NCBI GenBank assembly: GCA_902769705.1
Contig: CACXPX010000004.1
Coordinates: forward strand, 104,376 to 168,375
Length of the DNA: 64,000 bases
Direction of reading: 5' to 3'
From: an uncultured Prevotellaceae bacterium
GTDB lineage: Bacteria; Bacteroidota; Bacteroidia; Bacteroidales; Bacteroidaceae
Part shown: positions 26,514 to 34,996 of the stretch, piece by piece
How positions within the stretch are numbered: the stretch's first letter is position 1
How the letters are laid out: the number at the start of each line of letters is the position of its first letter
Translations under genes and position numbers: made by a program
The notes under the pieces: model-generated
The model's input: only the letters and a program-made list of their open reading frames with translations
Database searches by the model: none
What the model was told of the DNA's origin: nothing

Positions 26514-28475
26514 TCATCTAATCTTATACTCCTGCGTGAGCTCGCGTACTTTCTCGTTGATCTGCTTGGCGAGGGCAATGTTGTCCTGACGTGCTCCGGC
26601 GATGGAGAGGAGGTTGCCTGTTGCCGAGGGGAGCGAGCCGGCATCGATGTCGCCAGCGCTGACTCTCTCGTTCAGATAAGTGAGGAGGGAGTGGATTTCG
26701 TCGTCGGAGACGGCGTGGTTCCACTTGCGGGCCTCGTCGACGCTGACCTGCTTGAGGGGCTGGTTGCCGGCAATGTCGATGGGCACGATTTCCACATCGG
26801 GGAATGCCTGGCGCACCTGGTCGAGCTTGCCCACGTTGTCGCGGAAGGAGTTCACCAGATAGTCGAGTGCAACATAGCGCCACGTGTTCTTGCCTCGGTC
26901 TACGGCGTTTTTATAGCATGTGAGCACATCGTTGTAGACCATCACGACCTTCACCTTCTCCATGCCCTCGCGCTTGGCTTTTGCGATGGCGTTGGCGAGG
27001 CGGTTGTTGCCGGTGAGGGCGGCGTCGTAGATGACACCGGCCTTTTTCAGGTTGAGCTGGTTGACGACGGTGGTTTTTCCGCATGCTGGAGCTCCGGTCA
27101 CGATGACCACATCGCGCTTGCCGGCCTTGAGGGCTTTGCGCAGGAGGGCGGTGTAGATGGTGTCGGTGAGCATGGCTTCGGCTTCGGTATAGTCGGAGAC
27201 GTTAGGTCCAGAGTAGCCGAGTGGGCGGAACATGGCGCGCACGTCGTCGGGGTCGAGCTTGTTTCCAGCCGAGCCCAGGTACTTGTCCACGAGCTGGTTG
27301 GTGCGCAAACGTGCCCACTCGAGGGCGCCATTGCCCACGAGCTGTGGCTGAGGAGCCTCGATGGTGTACCGGGCGGGATAGTTGTTGATGCGTGTGTGGC
27401 GACGGATGTCCATGAGCTTCTCGAGGTTGAAATAGGAGTCGCCGGGAATCTGATAGCGAGCGTTACCGTTGGGGTCGTTCCTGAAGAGCATGAGCGACTC
27501 TTCCCCTCGGTCGACGAAGGTGACCCATCCGCGCGGCGAGAGGTTGTACTCAGCGTCGCCCAGCACGGCGTTGACGAGGCAGTTGGTGTCCCACATGCGC
27601 TGGCCCGTGTCGCAGGTGTAGTTGGTGTAGACGGCCTTGATGGGGTTGAGCTCGGTGTAGGAGAGGTCTACGAGCACGTCCTTGGGCAGATAGTCCATCT
27701 GGTCGCCAATGTTGCTGGGCGACATCACGATGTCGACGTTCTTGGGGAACTTGTCGTAGAAGATGGCCGACTGGCGCGAGGCTGCCCGCATGTTGTATCC
27801 GCTCAGGCTGTCGCCCGACTCGAAGCGTCCGGACTGGATGTATACGGCCTTCACCTTCTGGGCGAAGAGGTCCACGCCGCTCTGGTTGGAGTATTCGTCG
27901 GCCCCAGACTCGAAGAGCTGGGCGAGCGTTGTGGCGAATCCGATGGCGACGACGACGATGCTCTTGTCTTCGGCCTGGGAGAGCAGGCGGCGGTAGAGCT
28001 TGTAGCCGTCGGGGCAGTTGGAGAGGTCCTGGGTGCGCTTGAAGAGGGGTTGTCCCTGGGCGTCTTTCAGGTCGCAAATGCCGTTATAGGGGATGAAGCA
28101 TCGGGGATTCTTCACGCCGTTGCGCTCGAGTCCGATGGGGATGTCGGGGTGTCCGTAGTAGGTGTTGAAGATGTCCACCAGCTCGGCGTTCTTCTGTCCC
28201 TCGCGGTCGACGACCACACCTTTGAGGTCGACCAGCCCGTCGTCGATGTAGTGGTTGAGCATCATGAGGGCGAAGAGGTCGTCGGTGCTGCTTCCGAAGT
28301 CGGAGTCGAGAATCATCTTCACGGCTGCTTTCTGCGGCTTCTCGGGAAGCACGGCGGGTGCTTGGACGATGGTTTGTGTCTGACAGGCGTTGAAGCCCAC
28401 GAGCAATGCGGCACCAGCGAGCGCGAGGGCTGTGGTGCGGATGGTTGTCTTTAGTGCATTCAGTTTCATATTCAT
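26514..28475 (-). CDS. Lipoprotein with nucleoside-hydrolase-like and P-loop kinase domains
   Basis: A lipoprotein-type signal (ALAGAALLVGFNAC) precedes a domain at about residues 50-400. That domain resembles inosine-uridine nucleoside hydrolases: KMILDSDFGSSTDDLFALMM carries the Asp cluster that binds calcium and ribose. Residues about 450-600 form a P-loop domain with Walker A VTGAPACGKTT near 460 and a zeta-toxin/AAA_33-like layout (VKVVMVYNDVLTCYKNAVDRG, TWRYVALDYLVNSFRDNV). The pair in one exported chain is unusual because the periplasm has no ATP pool. It lies between a YARHG-domain gene and a small secreted protein gene. Both domain names are inferred from motifs; the reaction is unknown. 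Confidence 0.75.
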   Translation of the reverse strand: MNMKLNALKTTIRTTALALAGAALLVGFNACQTQTIVQAPAVLPEKPQKAAVKMILDSDFGSSTDDLFALMMLNHYIDDGLVDLKGVVVDREGQKNAELVDIFNTYYGHPDIPIGLERNGVKNPRCFIPYNGICDLKDAQGQPLFKRTQDLSNCPDGYKLYRRLLSQAEDKSIVVVAIGFATTLAQLFESGADEYSNQSGVDLFAQKVKAVYIQSGRFESGDSLSGYNMRAASRQSAIFYDKFPKNVDIVMSPSNIGDQMDYLPKDVLVDLSYTELNPIKAVYTNYTCDTGQRMWDTNCLVNAVLGDAEYNLSPRGWVTFVDRGEESLMLFRNDPNGNARYQIPGDSYFNLEKLMDIRRHTRINNYPARYTIEAPQPQLVGNGALEWARLRTNQLVDKYLGSAGNKLDPDDVRAMFRPLGYSGPNVSDYTEAEAMLTDTIYTALLRKALKAGKRDVVIVTGAPACGKTTVVNQLNLKKAGVIYDAALTGNNRLANAIAKAKREGMEKVKVVMVYNDVLTCYKNAVDRGKNTWRYVALDYLVNSFRDNVGKLDQVRQAFPDVEIVPIDIAGNQPLKQVSVDEARKWNHAVSDDEIHSLLTYLNERVSAGDIDAGSLPSATGNLLSIAGARQDNIALAKQINEKVRELTQEYKIR

Positions 28476-28493
28476 TGGGTTTAGGGTTTTCGT

Positions 28494-29225
28494 TTAATCT
28501 TCAAAGTCGGACTGGTCTACATCACCCGCCACGTCGGCCGGATGGAGTCCGCCGGGCATCTCTTCTTCGCTCTTGATGAGCTGGATGTTGGTCTGCTCGA
28601 TGATGTTCAGGCGGATGGCGTTGTTGTCGCGTCCGGGCTTATACCAGGGCTGGTGGGAGAAGTGCTCCTGCAGGTCTTTCGACTGGAATCGGTAGCCGTG
28701 ACGGGCGAGAATCTCGTTGCGCATCAGGCGCAGCTCTTCGCGCGGAACCTTCTGCACATAGGGCCCGTTGAGCAGGGCGTCGCAAAGGATGTCGGTGGGC
28801 AGCTCGTCCTCCAAGCGTTTTTGCTGTTCGAGGCAGTCTTGCAGGTTGTCGGGCGTGAGGACGTAAATCCATCGTGCGTCGCCATTGGGTTTGCGAAGGG
28901 CAAGGAAGTTCATGCCGTTCTCCCGAACATATTGCACGCGCCATCCGAACTCAATGCCAAACTTGGGTGGATCGTCGGCTTGCGAGCTGGGCTGGAGGGT
29001 GTATTCGCCGGGCTTCGAACCGTTCTTCTTGAGAGTCATCTCGTAGGTGTTGCCGTTGGCATCTTCGCCCACCATATAGACTATGGTGCCCATTCTCACT
29101 TCCTGGACGGTGAAGAGTATCTCGCCGTCGAAAAACTTGTTTCCTTTCTGAATGGTTTGTGCCTGGACGCCGATTGCGCCAAGGACAAACAACAACAGGG
29201 TTAATGCTGATTGTTTCATATTCAT
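28494..29225 (-). CDS. Secreted YARHG-domain protein
   Basis: The 243-residue product has a signal peptide (MNMKQSALTLLLFVLGAIGVQAQ), a beta-rich N-terminal part and a YARHG domain at about residues 165-215 (LRLMRNEILARHGYRFQ, LQEHFSHQPWYKPGRDN). YARHG domains occur in extracellular proteins and have no settled activity; peptidoglycan contact has been suggested for the family. It is the first gene of a three-gene exported group, 18 bp before the nucleoside-hydrolase/P-loop lipoprotein gene, and has its own promoter. Confidence 0.87.
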   Translation of the reverse strand: MNMKQSALTLLLFVLGAIGVQAQTIQKGNKFFDGEILFTVQEVRMGTIVYMVGEDANGNTYEMTLKKNGSKPGEYTLQPSSQADDPPKFGIEFGWRVQYVRENGMNFLALRKPNGDARWIYVLTPDNLQDCLEQQKRLEDELPTDILCDALLNGPYVQKVPREELRLMRNEILARHGYRFQSKDLQEHFSHQPWYKPGRDNNAIRLNIIEQTNIQLIKSEEEMPGGLHPADVAGDVDQSDFED

Positions 29226-29288
29226 CTATATTTTTTCGTTTACTTAGTGATTATCTTGCCGTGTAGGGTTTTTCCGATATCGACTGTG

Positions 29289-29318
29289 CAAAGATACACA
29301 TTTTTTCAATATATGAAA
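29289..29318 (-). promoter_or_regulatory. Promoter of the YARHG operon
   Basis: Minus-strand TATCTTTG (29296-29289) fits TAnnTTTG, with TTTC (29318-29315) 18 bp upstream. The leader to the ATG at 29225 would be about 55-60 bases. Confidence 0.65.
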
Positions 29319-29390
29319 AGAAAAAGAAGGAAAAAACATTGAAGAATGGGCGCTTTCTTTAATGAATTGTCCACATTCTCGGCCTATTTG

Positions 29391-29422
29391 ATTGGGAATT
29401 CAATAATTTTTGAGTAATTTTG
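29391..29422 (+). promoter_or_regulatory. Promoter of rlmD
   Basis: ATTG (29391-29394), a 20-bp spacer and TAATTTTG (29415-29422) fit the Bacteroidota promoter. It is divergent from the YARHG operon promoter and 40 bp before the rlmD ATG. Confidence 0.7.
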
Positions 29423-29461
29423 CGGCATCAACAAAAAAAAAAGACTCATATTTAAAGTATC

Positions 29462-30997
29462 ATGGCCAGAAACAAAAAACCATTTCCCATATTCGAGAAC
29501 ATCACTATCACCGACGTGGCCGCCGAAGGCAAGTCGCTCGTGCGCATCCCCATCCCCGCCCACGACGGAACGCCCGAGAGCCAGCTGGTGGTGTTTGTGC
29601 CGTTTTGCGTGCCGGGCGACGTTGTCGACTTGCAAATACGCAACAAGAAGCACAGCTATGCCGAAGCCGAGGTCATTCGGTTCCGCGAATACAGCAAGGT
29701 GCGCGAGACGCCTCGTTGCCAGCATTTCGGCATTTGTGGCGGATGCAAATGGCAGAACCTGCCCTACGAGGAGCAACTGCGGTTCAAACAGAAACAGGTG
29801 TACGACCAGCTCACTCGCATCGGGCACCTCGCCCTACCCCATCCCGGCGAGAAAAGCGAGGACGGAGCAACCGAGTTCCGCCCCATCATGGGAAGCGTGG
29901 AGCAATATGAATACCGCAACAAACTGGAGTTCGGAGCGTCAAACCGCCGCTATCTGACGCGTGAGGAGATTGCCAGCGGAAACGAATTCGAACGCAACGC
30001 GCTCGGCTTCCACATCACGGGCGCGTTCGACAAGATTCTGCCCATCGAGAAGTGTCACCTGATGCACGACCTGCACAACCAAATACGCAACGCCATTCGC
30101 GACTATGCGCTCGAGAACGGCATCTCGTTCTTCGACCTTCGAGAGCAGACCGGATTGCTTCGCGACATGATGATTCGCAACTCGAACACGGGCGAATGGA
30201 TGGTGCTCGTGCAATTCAAATTCCAAGAGGAAGGCGACGAGCAGAAGGCTATGAATTTGCTTCAATACATAGCGGATAAATTCCAAGAAATCAGCTCGTT
30301 ATTGTGGGTTGACAACCAGAAGCGGAACGACACGTTCGGCGACCAGGAGGTGCATGTCTTCAAGGGCTCCGACCACATCTTCGAGATGATGGAAGACCTG
30401 CGTTTCAAGGTGGGCGCCAAGTCGTTCTACCAGACGAATACCGAACAAGCCTACCACCTCTATTCCGTGGCTCGCGAGTTTGCATTTTCCGGAAACTCAG
30501 AGAGCTCCGAATACTCTGATAACTCCAAGGGGCTTCCTTTAATCTACGACCTCTACACGGGCACGGGAACCATCGCCAACTTCGTAGCCCGGCAGGCTCG
30601 GCAAGTGATAGGTATCGAGTATGTGCCCGAAGCCATCGAGGACGCGAAGGTGAACTCCAAAATCAACGGCATCGGCAACACGCTTTTCTATGCGGGCGAC
30701 ATGAAAGACATCCTGACCGACGAGTTCATCGCCCAGCACGGTCGGCCCGACGTCATCATCACCGACCCTCCACGAGCCGGCATGCACCCGGATGTGGTGA
30801 AAACCATCCTTAATGCAGCCCCTGAGCGCATCGTATATGTGTCGTGCAACCCTGCCACACAAGCACGCGATTTGGAGGAACTGACCAAGCAATACCGCAT
30901 CGTCTGTATCCAGCCCGTCGACATGTTCCCACACACGCCACACGTCGAGAATGTGGTGCTTCTGGAAATACGCGAAAACACGGAAAAGCACAAATGA
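29462..30997 (+). CDS. rlmD: 23S rRNA (uracil-C5) methyltransferase, RlmD/RumA family
   Basis: This SAM-dependent enzyme makes 5-methyluridine in RNA; RlmD acts on U1939 of 23S rRNA in E. coli numbering. The 511-residue protein has an N-terminal TRAM domain (residues about 12-75) and an iron-sulfur cysteine set CQHFGICGGCKWQN near 87-100. The Rossmann methyltransferase domain has YDLYTGTGTIANFVARQA, TDPPRAGMHPDVV and the catalytic Cys in YVSCNPATQARDL. Another RumA-like specificity cannot be ruled out from sequence alone. It has its own promoter. Confidence 0.92.
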   Translation: MARNKKPFPIFENITITDVAAEGKSLVRIPIPAHDGTPESQLVVFVPFCVPGDVVDLQIRNKKHSYAEAEVIRFREYSKVRETPRCQHFGICGGCKWQNLPYEEQLRFKQKQVYDQLTRIGHLALPHPGEKSEDGATEFRPIMGSVEQYEYRNKLEFGASNRRYLTREEIASGNEFERNALGFHITGAFDKILPIEKCHLMHDLHNQIRNAIRDYALENGISFFDLREQTGLLRDMMIRNSNTGEWMVLVQFKFQEEGDEQKAMNLLQYIADKFQEISSLLWVDNQKRNDTFGDQEVHVFKGSDHIFEMMEDLRFKVGAKSFYQTNTEQAYHLYSVAREFAFSGNSESSEYSDNSKGLPLIYDLYTGTGTIANFVARQARQVIGIEYVPEAIEDAKVNSKINGIGNTLFYAGDMKDILTDEFIAQHGRPDVIITDPPRAGMHPDVVKTILNAAPERIVYVSCNPATQARDLEELTKQYRIVCIQPVDMFPHTPHVENVVLLEIRENTEKHK

Positions 30998-31007
30998 TTA
31001 ACAAAAA

Positions 31008-31039
31008 TTTGGAGATTTCGGAAAAAACACGTACATTTG
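31008..31039 (+). promoter_or_regulatory. Consensus promoter of the porin gene
   Basis: TTTG (31008-31011), a 20-bp spacer and TACATTTG (31032-31039) match both elements. The start codon at 31066 follows a leader of about 20 bases. Confidence 0.85.
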
Positions 31040-31065
31040 CAAAAATTTATATAAACTATACGAAT

Positions 31066-32145
31066 ATGAAGAAAATTTTGACTACTGCCCTGCTGGCTCT
31101 CATCACGCTGGGCGCAGGTGCACAAGAGAAAAAGACCATCGAGTTGCCCGCATGGTTGAACAATGTGAAATTCAGCGGCTATGGAATGGTTCAGTATCAG
31201 GCTCACGACAAGGAAGGAGCCGAGGAGAACTCGTTCCAGTTGCGTCTGTTGCGTCTGGCTTTGGAAGGTCGCATCCAACAGGATTGGTACTGGAAGATGC
31301 AGTTGCAGATGAACGGTAATGTTTCATCGTTGAACGCATCTCCGCGTGTTGTTGACGCATTTGCCGAATGGCAGAAGTACAAGCCTTTCATGATTAAGGC
31401 CGGTCAGTTCAAGCGTCCGTTCACCTTTGAAAACCCCATGCACCCTATCACTCAGGGCTTCATGTCGTATTCGCAACCCGTTTCGAAGCTCTCGGGCTTC
31501 TCCGATCGTACAGGCGAGCACTCTTGCAACGGCCGTGACATCGGTCTCCAGATTCAAGGTGACTTGTTGCCCGACGCAAGCGGTCGTGCTTGGTTGCACT
31601 ATCAGGTGGGTGTGTTCAACGGCGAAGGTATCAACACGAAAGACAAGGACAACAAGAAGGACATCATTGGCGGTGCTTGGGTGATGCCTATTAAAGGCCT
31701 CCGCATTGGTGCTTTTGGTTGGACGGGTACTCGTTATATGACCACCACAGAGACCACAGAAGCTGGAACGGTTTCGGAAACGGGAAGCGTTCGCAAGAAC
31801 CGCTATGCACTCTCTGCCGAGTATGCCCAGAACGACTGGACATTCCGCACCGAGTATATCCACAGCCAGGGTTTCGCCGCCAACAAGGACAAAGGCGACA
31901 AGGCTGACGGTTACTATGCACTCTGCATCGCTCCTGTCATCAAGAACAAATGCCACGTAAAGGCTCGCTACGACCTCTATCGCGACCAGAAGACTTGGGC
32001 TTCGTCGAAGACTTTCTATGAGGTGGGCGCTGACTATCTGCTCTCGAAGAACCTGCAGATTAATTTGGAATATGCACGCGTGAACGAACGCGCCACACAC
32101 TCCGACTACAATCTGATTGACGTGGAACTCGACTTCAGATTCTAA
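31066..32145 (+). CDS. Outer-membrane porin, OprO/OprP type
   Basis: The 359-residue product has a signal peptide (MKKILTTALLALITLGAGA) followed by a beta-barrel with alternating aromatic strands (WLNNVKFSGYGMVQYQAH, SFQLRLLRLALEGRIQQDWY) and a C-terminal aromatic residue (DVELDFRF), as in outer-membrane barrels. The pattern matches the phosphate-selective porin O/P family. The open frame runs upstream to 30844 inside rlmD, but the promoter at 31008-31039 and the signal peptide fix the start at 31066. Phosphate selectivity is not shown by the sequence. Confidence 0.9.
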   Translation: MKKILTTALLALITLGAGAQEKKTIELPAWLNNVKFSGYGMVQYQAHDKEGAEENSFQLRLLRLALEGRIQQDWYWKMQLQMNGNVSSLNASPRVVDAFAEWQKYKPFMIKAGQFKRPFTFENPMHPITQGFMSYSQPVSKLSGFSDRTGEHSCNGRDIGLQIQGDLLPDASGRAWLHYQVGVFNGEGINTKDKDNKKDIIGGAWVMPIKGLRIGAFGWTGTRYMTTTETTEAGTVSETGSVRKNRYALSAEYAQNDWTFRTEYIHSQGFAANKDKGDKADGYYALCIAPVIKNKCHVKARYDLYRDQKTWASSKTFYEVGADYLLSKNLQINLEYARVNERATHSDYNLIDVELDFRF

Positions 32146-32180
32146 ACAATTGACAGTTGACAATTGACAGTTGACAGTTG
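32146..32180. repeat. Heptamer repeat array after the porin gene
   Basis: Five perfect 7-bp steps follow the porin stop codon directly: ACAATTG, ACAGTTG, ACAATTG, ACAGTTG, ACAGTTG. The same heptamer in reverse is at 9084-9118. It lies in the porin-hppA spacer between genes of the same direction. Confidence 0.85.
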
Positions 32181-32245
32181 CTCTTGGGCGACTAAAAAAG
32201 ACAGTTAAACATAAAACATAAAAACTTAAATCTCAAAAAAAGGAA

Positions 32246-34432
32246 ATGAATATTCCCGTGGTATTTTGGCTTGTGCCTATCGCTTCGATAGTAGCATTGA
32301 GCATGGCTTGGATTTTCTTCAAGTCGATGATGAAAGCCGACGAGGGAACTCCCCGTATGCGCGAAATCGCCAAGTATGTGCGCGATGGCGCAATGGCCTA
32401 TCTCAAACAACAGTATAAAGTGGTGCTCATCGTCTTCGTTGTGCTCTGCTTGCTCTTCGCCTTCATGGCTTATGGCTTGCATGTGCAGAACCCCTGGGTG
32501 CCGTTTGCATTCCTCACCGGCGGTTTCTTCTCTGGTTTGGCTGGATTCTTCGGCATGAAGACCGCCACCTATGCCAGCGGACGTACCGCCAATGCAGCCC
32601 GCCAGAGCCTTGACGCAGGCTTGAAAATCGCCTTCCGTTCGGGTGCTGTGATGGGACTGACGGTGGTGGGTCTTGGTTTGCTCGACATCGCCATTTGGTT
32701 CGTTGTGCTGAACCACTTCGAGCATGGTGCTCTCATCGCCATCACCACAACGATGCTGACCTTCGGAATGGGTGCATCTACACAGGCTCTCTTCGCTCGT
32801 GTGGGTGGTGGTATCTATACGAAGGCTGCCGACGTGGGTGCCGACATCGTAGGTAAGGTGGAAGCCGACATCCCCGAAGACGACCCACGCAACCCCGCTA
32901 CCATCGCCGATAACGTGGGCGACAACGTGGGTGACGTGGCTGGTATGGGAGCCGACCTCTACGAGAGCTATTGCGGTTCGATTCTCTCTACTGCCGCTTT
33001 GGGTGCCGCCGCATTCTCCATGACCGGTGGAGAAACCCAGCTGAAGGCCGTCATCGCCCCGATGCTGATTGCCGCCGTGGGCGTGTTCCTCTCGTTGCTG
33101 GGCATCTTCCTCGTTCGCACAAAGGAAGGCGCTACGATGAAGGATTTGCTCCGTTCGCTCTCGCTTGGAACAAACGTGTCAGCCGTGCTCATCGCCATCG
33201 CCACATTCATCATCCTCTATCTGCTGGGTGTTGAGAACTGGCTTGGCCTTTCGTTCTCCGTGATTAGCGGTCTCGCCGCCGGTGTCATTATCGGACAGGC
33301 AACCGAATACTACACTTCACATTCCTACAAACCGACTCAGAAGATTTCGGAAGCAGGTCTTACTGGTTCTGCCACCGTCATCATCAAGGGTATCGGAACC
33401 GGAATGATTTCCACTTGCATCCCCGTCATCACCATTGGCGTGGCCATCCTGATGAGTTACATGTGCGCTAACGGATTCGACCTCTCGATGTCTTCCCAGA
33501 GCCTCGCACACGGTCTCTATGGCGTAGGTATCGCTGCTGTGGGCATGCTCTCTACGCTGGGCATCACACTCGCTACCGACGCTTATGGTCCTATTGCCGA
33601 CAATGCTGGTGGTAACGCCGAGATGTGCGAATTGGGCGAAGATGTTCGTCATCGCACAGATGCGCTCGACGCGCTCGGAAACACTACCGCCGCAACAGGT
33701 AAAGGCTTTGCCATCGGCTCTGCTGCCCTCACGGCTCTCGCCCTCCTCGCCTCTTATATCGAGGAAATCAAGATTGCTATGGAGCGAGCAGGCACCATGA
33801 TGACCAACGTGGCTGGAGATACCATCTCCGCCGCACAAGCCACCATCCCCGACTTCATGAACTTCTTCCAGGTGAACCTGATGAACCCGAAGGTGATTGT
33901 AGGTGCCTTCATCGGCGCTATGGCCGCATTCTTGTTCTGCGGACTCACGATGGAAGCCGTTGGACGTGCTGCCCAGAAGATGGTTGTAGAAGTGCGCCGT
34001 CAGTTCAAGGAGATTGCTGGAATCCTCGAGGGAACAGGCACTCCCGACTATGGTCGTTGTGTTGAGATTTCCACCCGTGCCGCTCAGCACGAGATGATAT
34101 TCCCATCTATCCTCGCCATCCTCATCCCCATCATCGTGGGTTGTCTGCTTGGCGTAGCCGGTGTGCTCGGTCTGCTCGTTGGCGGATTGGCAGGTGGCTT
34201 CACGTTGGCCGTGTTCATGGCTAATGCAGGTGGCGCTTGGGACAATGCCAAGAAGAACGTTGAGGAAGGTAACTTCGGCGGTAAGGGCTCGTTTGCTCAC
34301 AAGGCCACGATTGTTGGCGACACCGTGGGCGACCCGTTCAAGGACACCAGCGGTCCATCGCTGAACATCCTCATCAAACTCATGTCGATGGTAAGCATCG
34401 TGATGGCAGGATTGACTGTCGCTTTTATTTAA
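32246..34432 (+). CDS. hppA: Membrane-bound K+-dependent pyrophosphatase (ion-pumping)
   Basis: This integral membrane enzyme splits pyrophosphate and pumps Na+ or H+ across the inner membrane. It is 728 residues with about 16 membrane helices. Pyrophosphate-site loops are clear: EADIPEDDPRNPATIADNVG and DNVGDVAGMGADLYES near residues 205-235, and GPIADNAGGNAEM near 450. GNTTAATGKG near 478 has Ala where K+-independent enzymes have Lys, so K+ dependence is expected. A Na+ pump, or the dual Na+/H+ type known in Bacteroides, is likely. It is followed 26 bp later by a His-rich membrane mini-protein. Confidence 0.96.
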   Translation: MNIPVVFWLVPIASIVALSMAWIFFKSMMKADEGTPRMREIAKYVRDGAMAYLKQQYKVVLIVFVVLCLLFAFMAYGLHVQNPWVPFAFLTGGFFSGLAGFFGMKTATYASGRTANAARQSLDAGLKIAFRSGAVMGLTVVGLGLLDIAIWFVVLNHFEHGALIAITTTMLTFGMGASTQALFARVGGGIYTKAADVGADIVGKVEADIPEDDPRNPATIADNVGDNVGDVAGMGADLYESYCGSILSTAALGAAAFSMTGGETQLKAVIAPMLIAAVGVFLSLLGIFLVRTKEGATMKDLLRSLSLGTNVSAVLIAIATFIILYLLGVENWLGLSFSVISGLAAGVIIGQATEYYTSHSYKPTQKISEAGLTGSATVIIKGIGTGMISTCIPVITIGVAILMSYMCANGFDLSMSSQSLAHGLYGVGIAAVGMLSTLGITLATDAYGPIADNAGGNAEMCELGEDVRHRTDALDALGNTTAATGKGFAIGSAALTALALLASYIEEIKIAMERAGTMMTNVAGDTISAAQATIPDFMNFFQVNLMNPKVIVGAFIGAMAAFLFCGLTMEAVGRAAQKMVVEVRRQFKEIAGILEGTGTPDYGRCVEISTRAAQHEMIFPSILAILIPIIVGCLLGVAGVLGLLVGGLAGGFTLAVFMANAGGAWDNAKKNVEEGNFGGKGSFAHKATIVGDTVGDPFKDTSGPSLNILIKLMSMVSIVMAGLTVAFI

Positions 34433-34458
34433 TCCCTAAAACATCAACTTTTTGAAAA

Positions 34459-34659
34459 ATGGCAGACGAAAGCGATAAATATCATCATAGTCACCACCAT
34501 CACCATCATCATGAGGAAGATGAGGCGACTAAATTCAAGAACAAAAACCTGGAGGCGAAGAAGCGTAGGAAAATTCTTTCGAACCTTCTGTTCTTCGTGC
34601 TTTGCATCCTTGCAGCACTCATCACTCTGGGCGTATTGTTCGTCTATTCGGTTAACTGA
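34459..34659 (+). CDS. Small membrane protein with a natural polyhistidine tract
   Basis: The 66-residue product has an N-terminal His cluster (YHHSHHHHHHHEEDE), a basic helix (KFKNKNLEAKKRRKI) and one C-terminal membrane helix (LLFFVLCILAALITLGVLFVY). By the positive-inside rule the His tract should be in the cytoplasm. It starts 26 bp after hppA and ends just before a strong terminator, so it is the second gene of an hppA operon. The His tract could bind Ni, Zn or Co; a role as an accessory or assembly factor for the pump is inference from position. Confidence 0.85.
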   Translation: MADESDKYHHSHHHHHHHEEDEATKFKNKNLEAKKRRKILSNLLFFVLCILAALITLGVLFVYSVN

Positions 34660-34680
34660 CAACACTTACTATAAACTAAC

Positions 34681-34716
34681 GAGCGGCTTCGAGAATATCG
34701 AGGCCGCTCCTTTTTT
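34681..34716 (+). terminator. Intrinsic terminator of the hppA operon
   Basis: GAGCGGC and TCGA (34681-34692) pair with TCGA and GCCGCTC (34698-34709), followed by six T at 34711-34716. Confidence 0.88.
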
Positions 34717-34734
34717 CTCCACTGCTTTATAGTT

Positions 34735-34866
34735 GTCATTAGTGGCCTTTAAGCTCGTTATTTGTGGCTTTTGACCGTGCTAAAAGCCCCTTTTGACCGT
34801 CTCATTTGTGGCTTTTAATCGCCTCATTTGCCGCTTTTGAGCATCTCATTTGTGGCCTCTGACAAA
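34735..34866. repeat. 22-bp degenerate repeat array, family A, six units
   Basis: Six units of exactly 22 bp start at 34735, 34757, 34779, 34801, 34823 and 34845. The pattern is STCATTWG, three bases, CTTTTGAS, three bases; for example CTCATTTG-CCG-CTTTTGAG. The array sits between the terminator of the hppA operon and the terminator of the convergent DUF4301 gene. Confidence 0.85.
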
Positions 34867-34867
34867 A

Positions 34868-34907
34868 AGAAGAAAGGCCATTGAAAACGAGCGTTTCAAC
34901 AGCCTTT
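34868..34907 (-). terminator. Intrinsic terminator of the DUF4301 gene
   Basis: On the minus strand AAAGGC (34907-34902) and TTGAAA pair with TTTCAA and GCCTTT (34878-34873), with a small symmetric internal loop. A T-rich run (TTCTTCTTTTTG) follows. A second palindrome of ACACTTTTAA type lies at about 34930-34960, nearer the stop codon. Confidence 0.65.
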
Positions 34908-34996
34908 GCTTCATGCATATAGAATCAAGACACTTTTAAGATATATCGTTTAAAAGTGTTATTTCGTTAAGAGTTCACACGCTAAACAACCAGAGG

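Noticed and set aside
26691-28454. A 587-codon open frame antisense to the nucleoside-hydrolase/P-loop gene
   Set aside because: Repetitive Val/Gly/Asp composition and no domain or signal; explained by codon use of the real gene on the other strand.
30844-31065. Extended N-terminus of the porin frame starting inside rlmD
   Set aside because: A consensus promoter at 31008-31039 and a signal peptide starting at 31066 fix the start downstream.
33317-34300. A 327-codon open frame antisense to hppA
   Set aside because: Mirror frame of a highly conserved membrane protein; no motif or promoter of its own.
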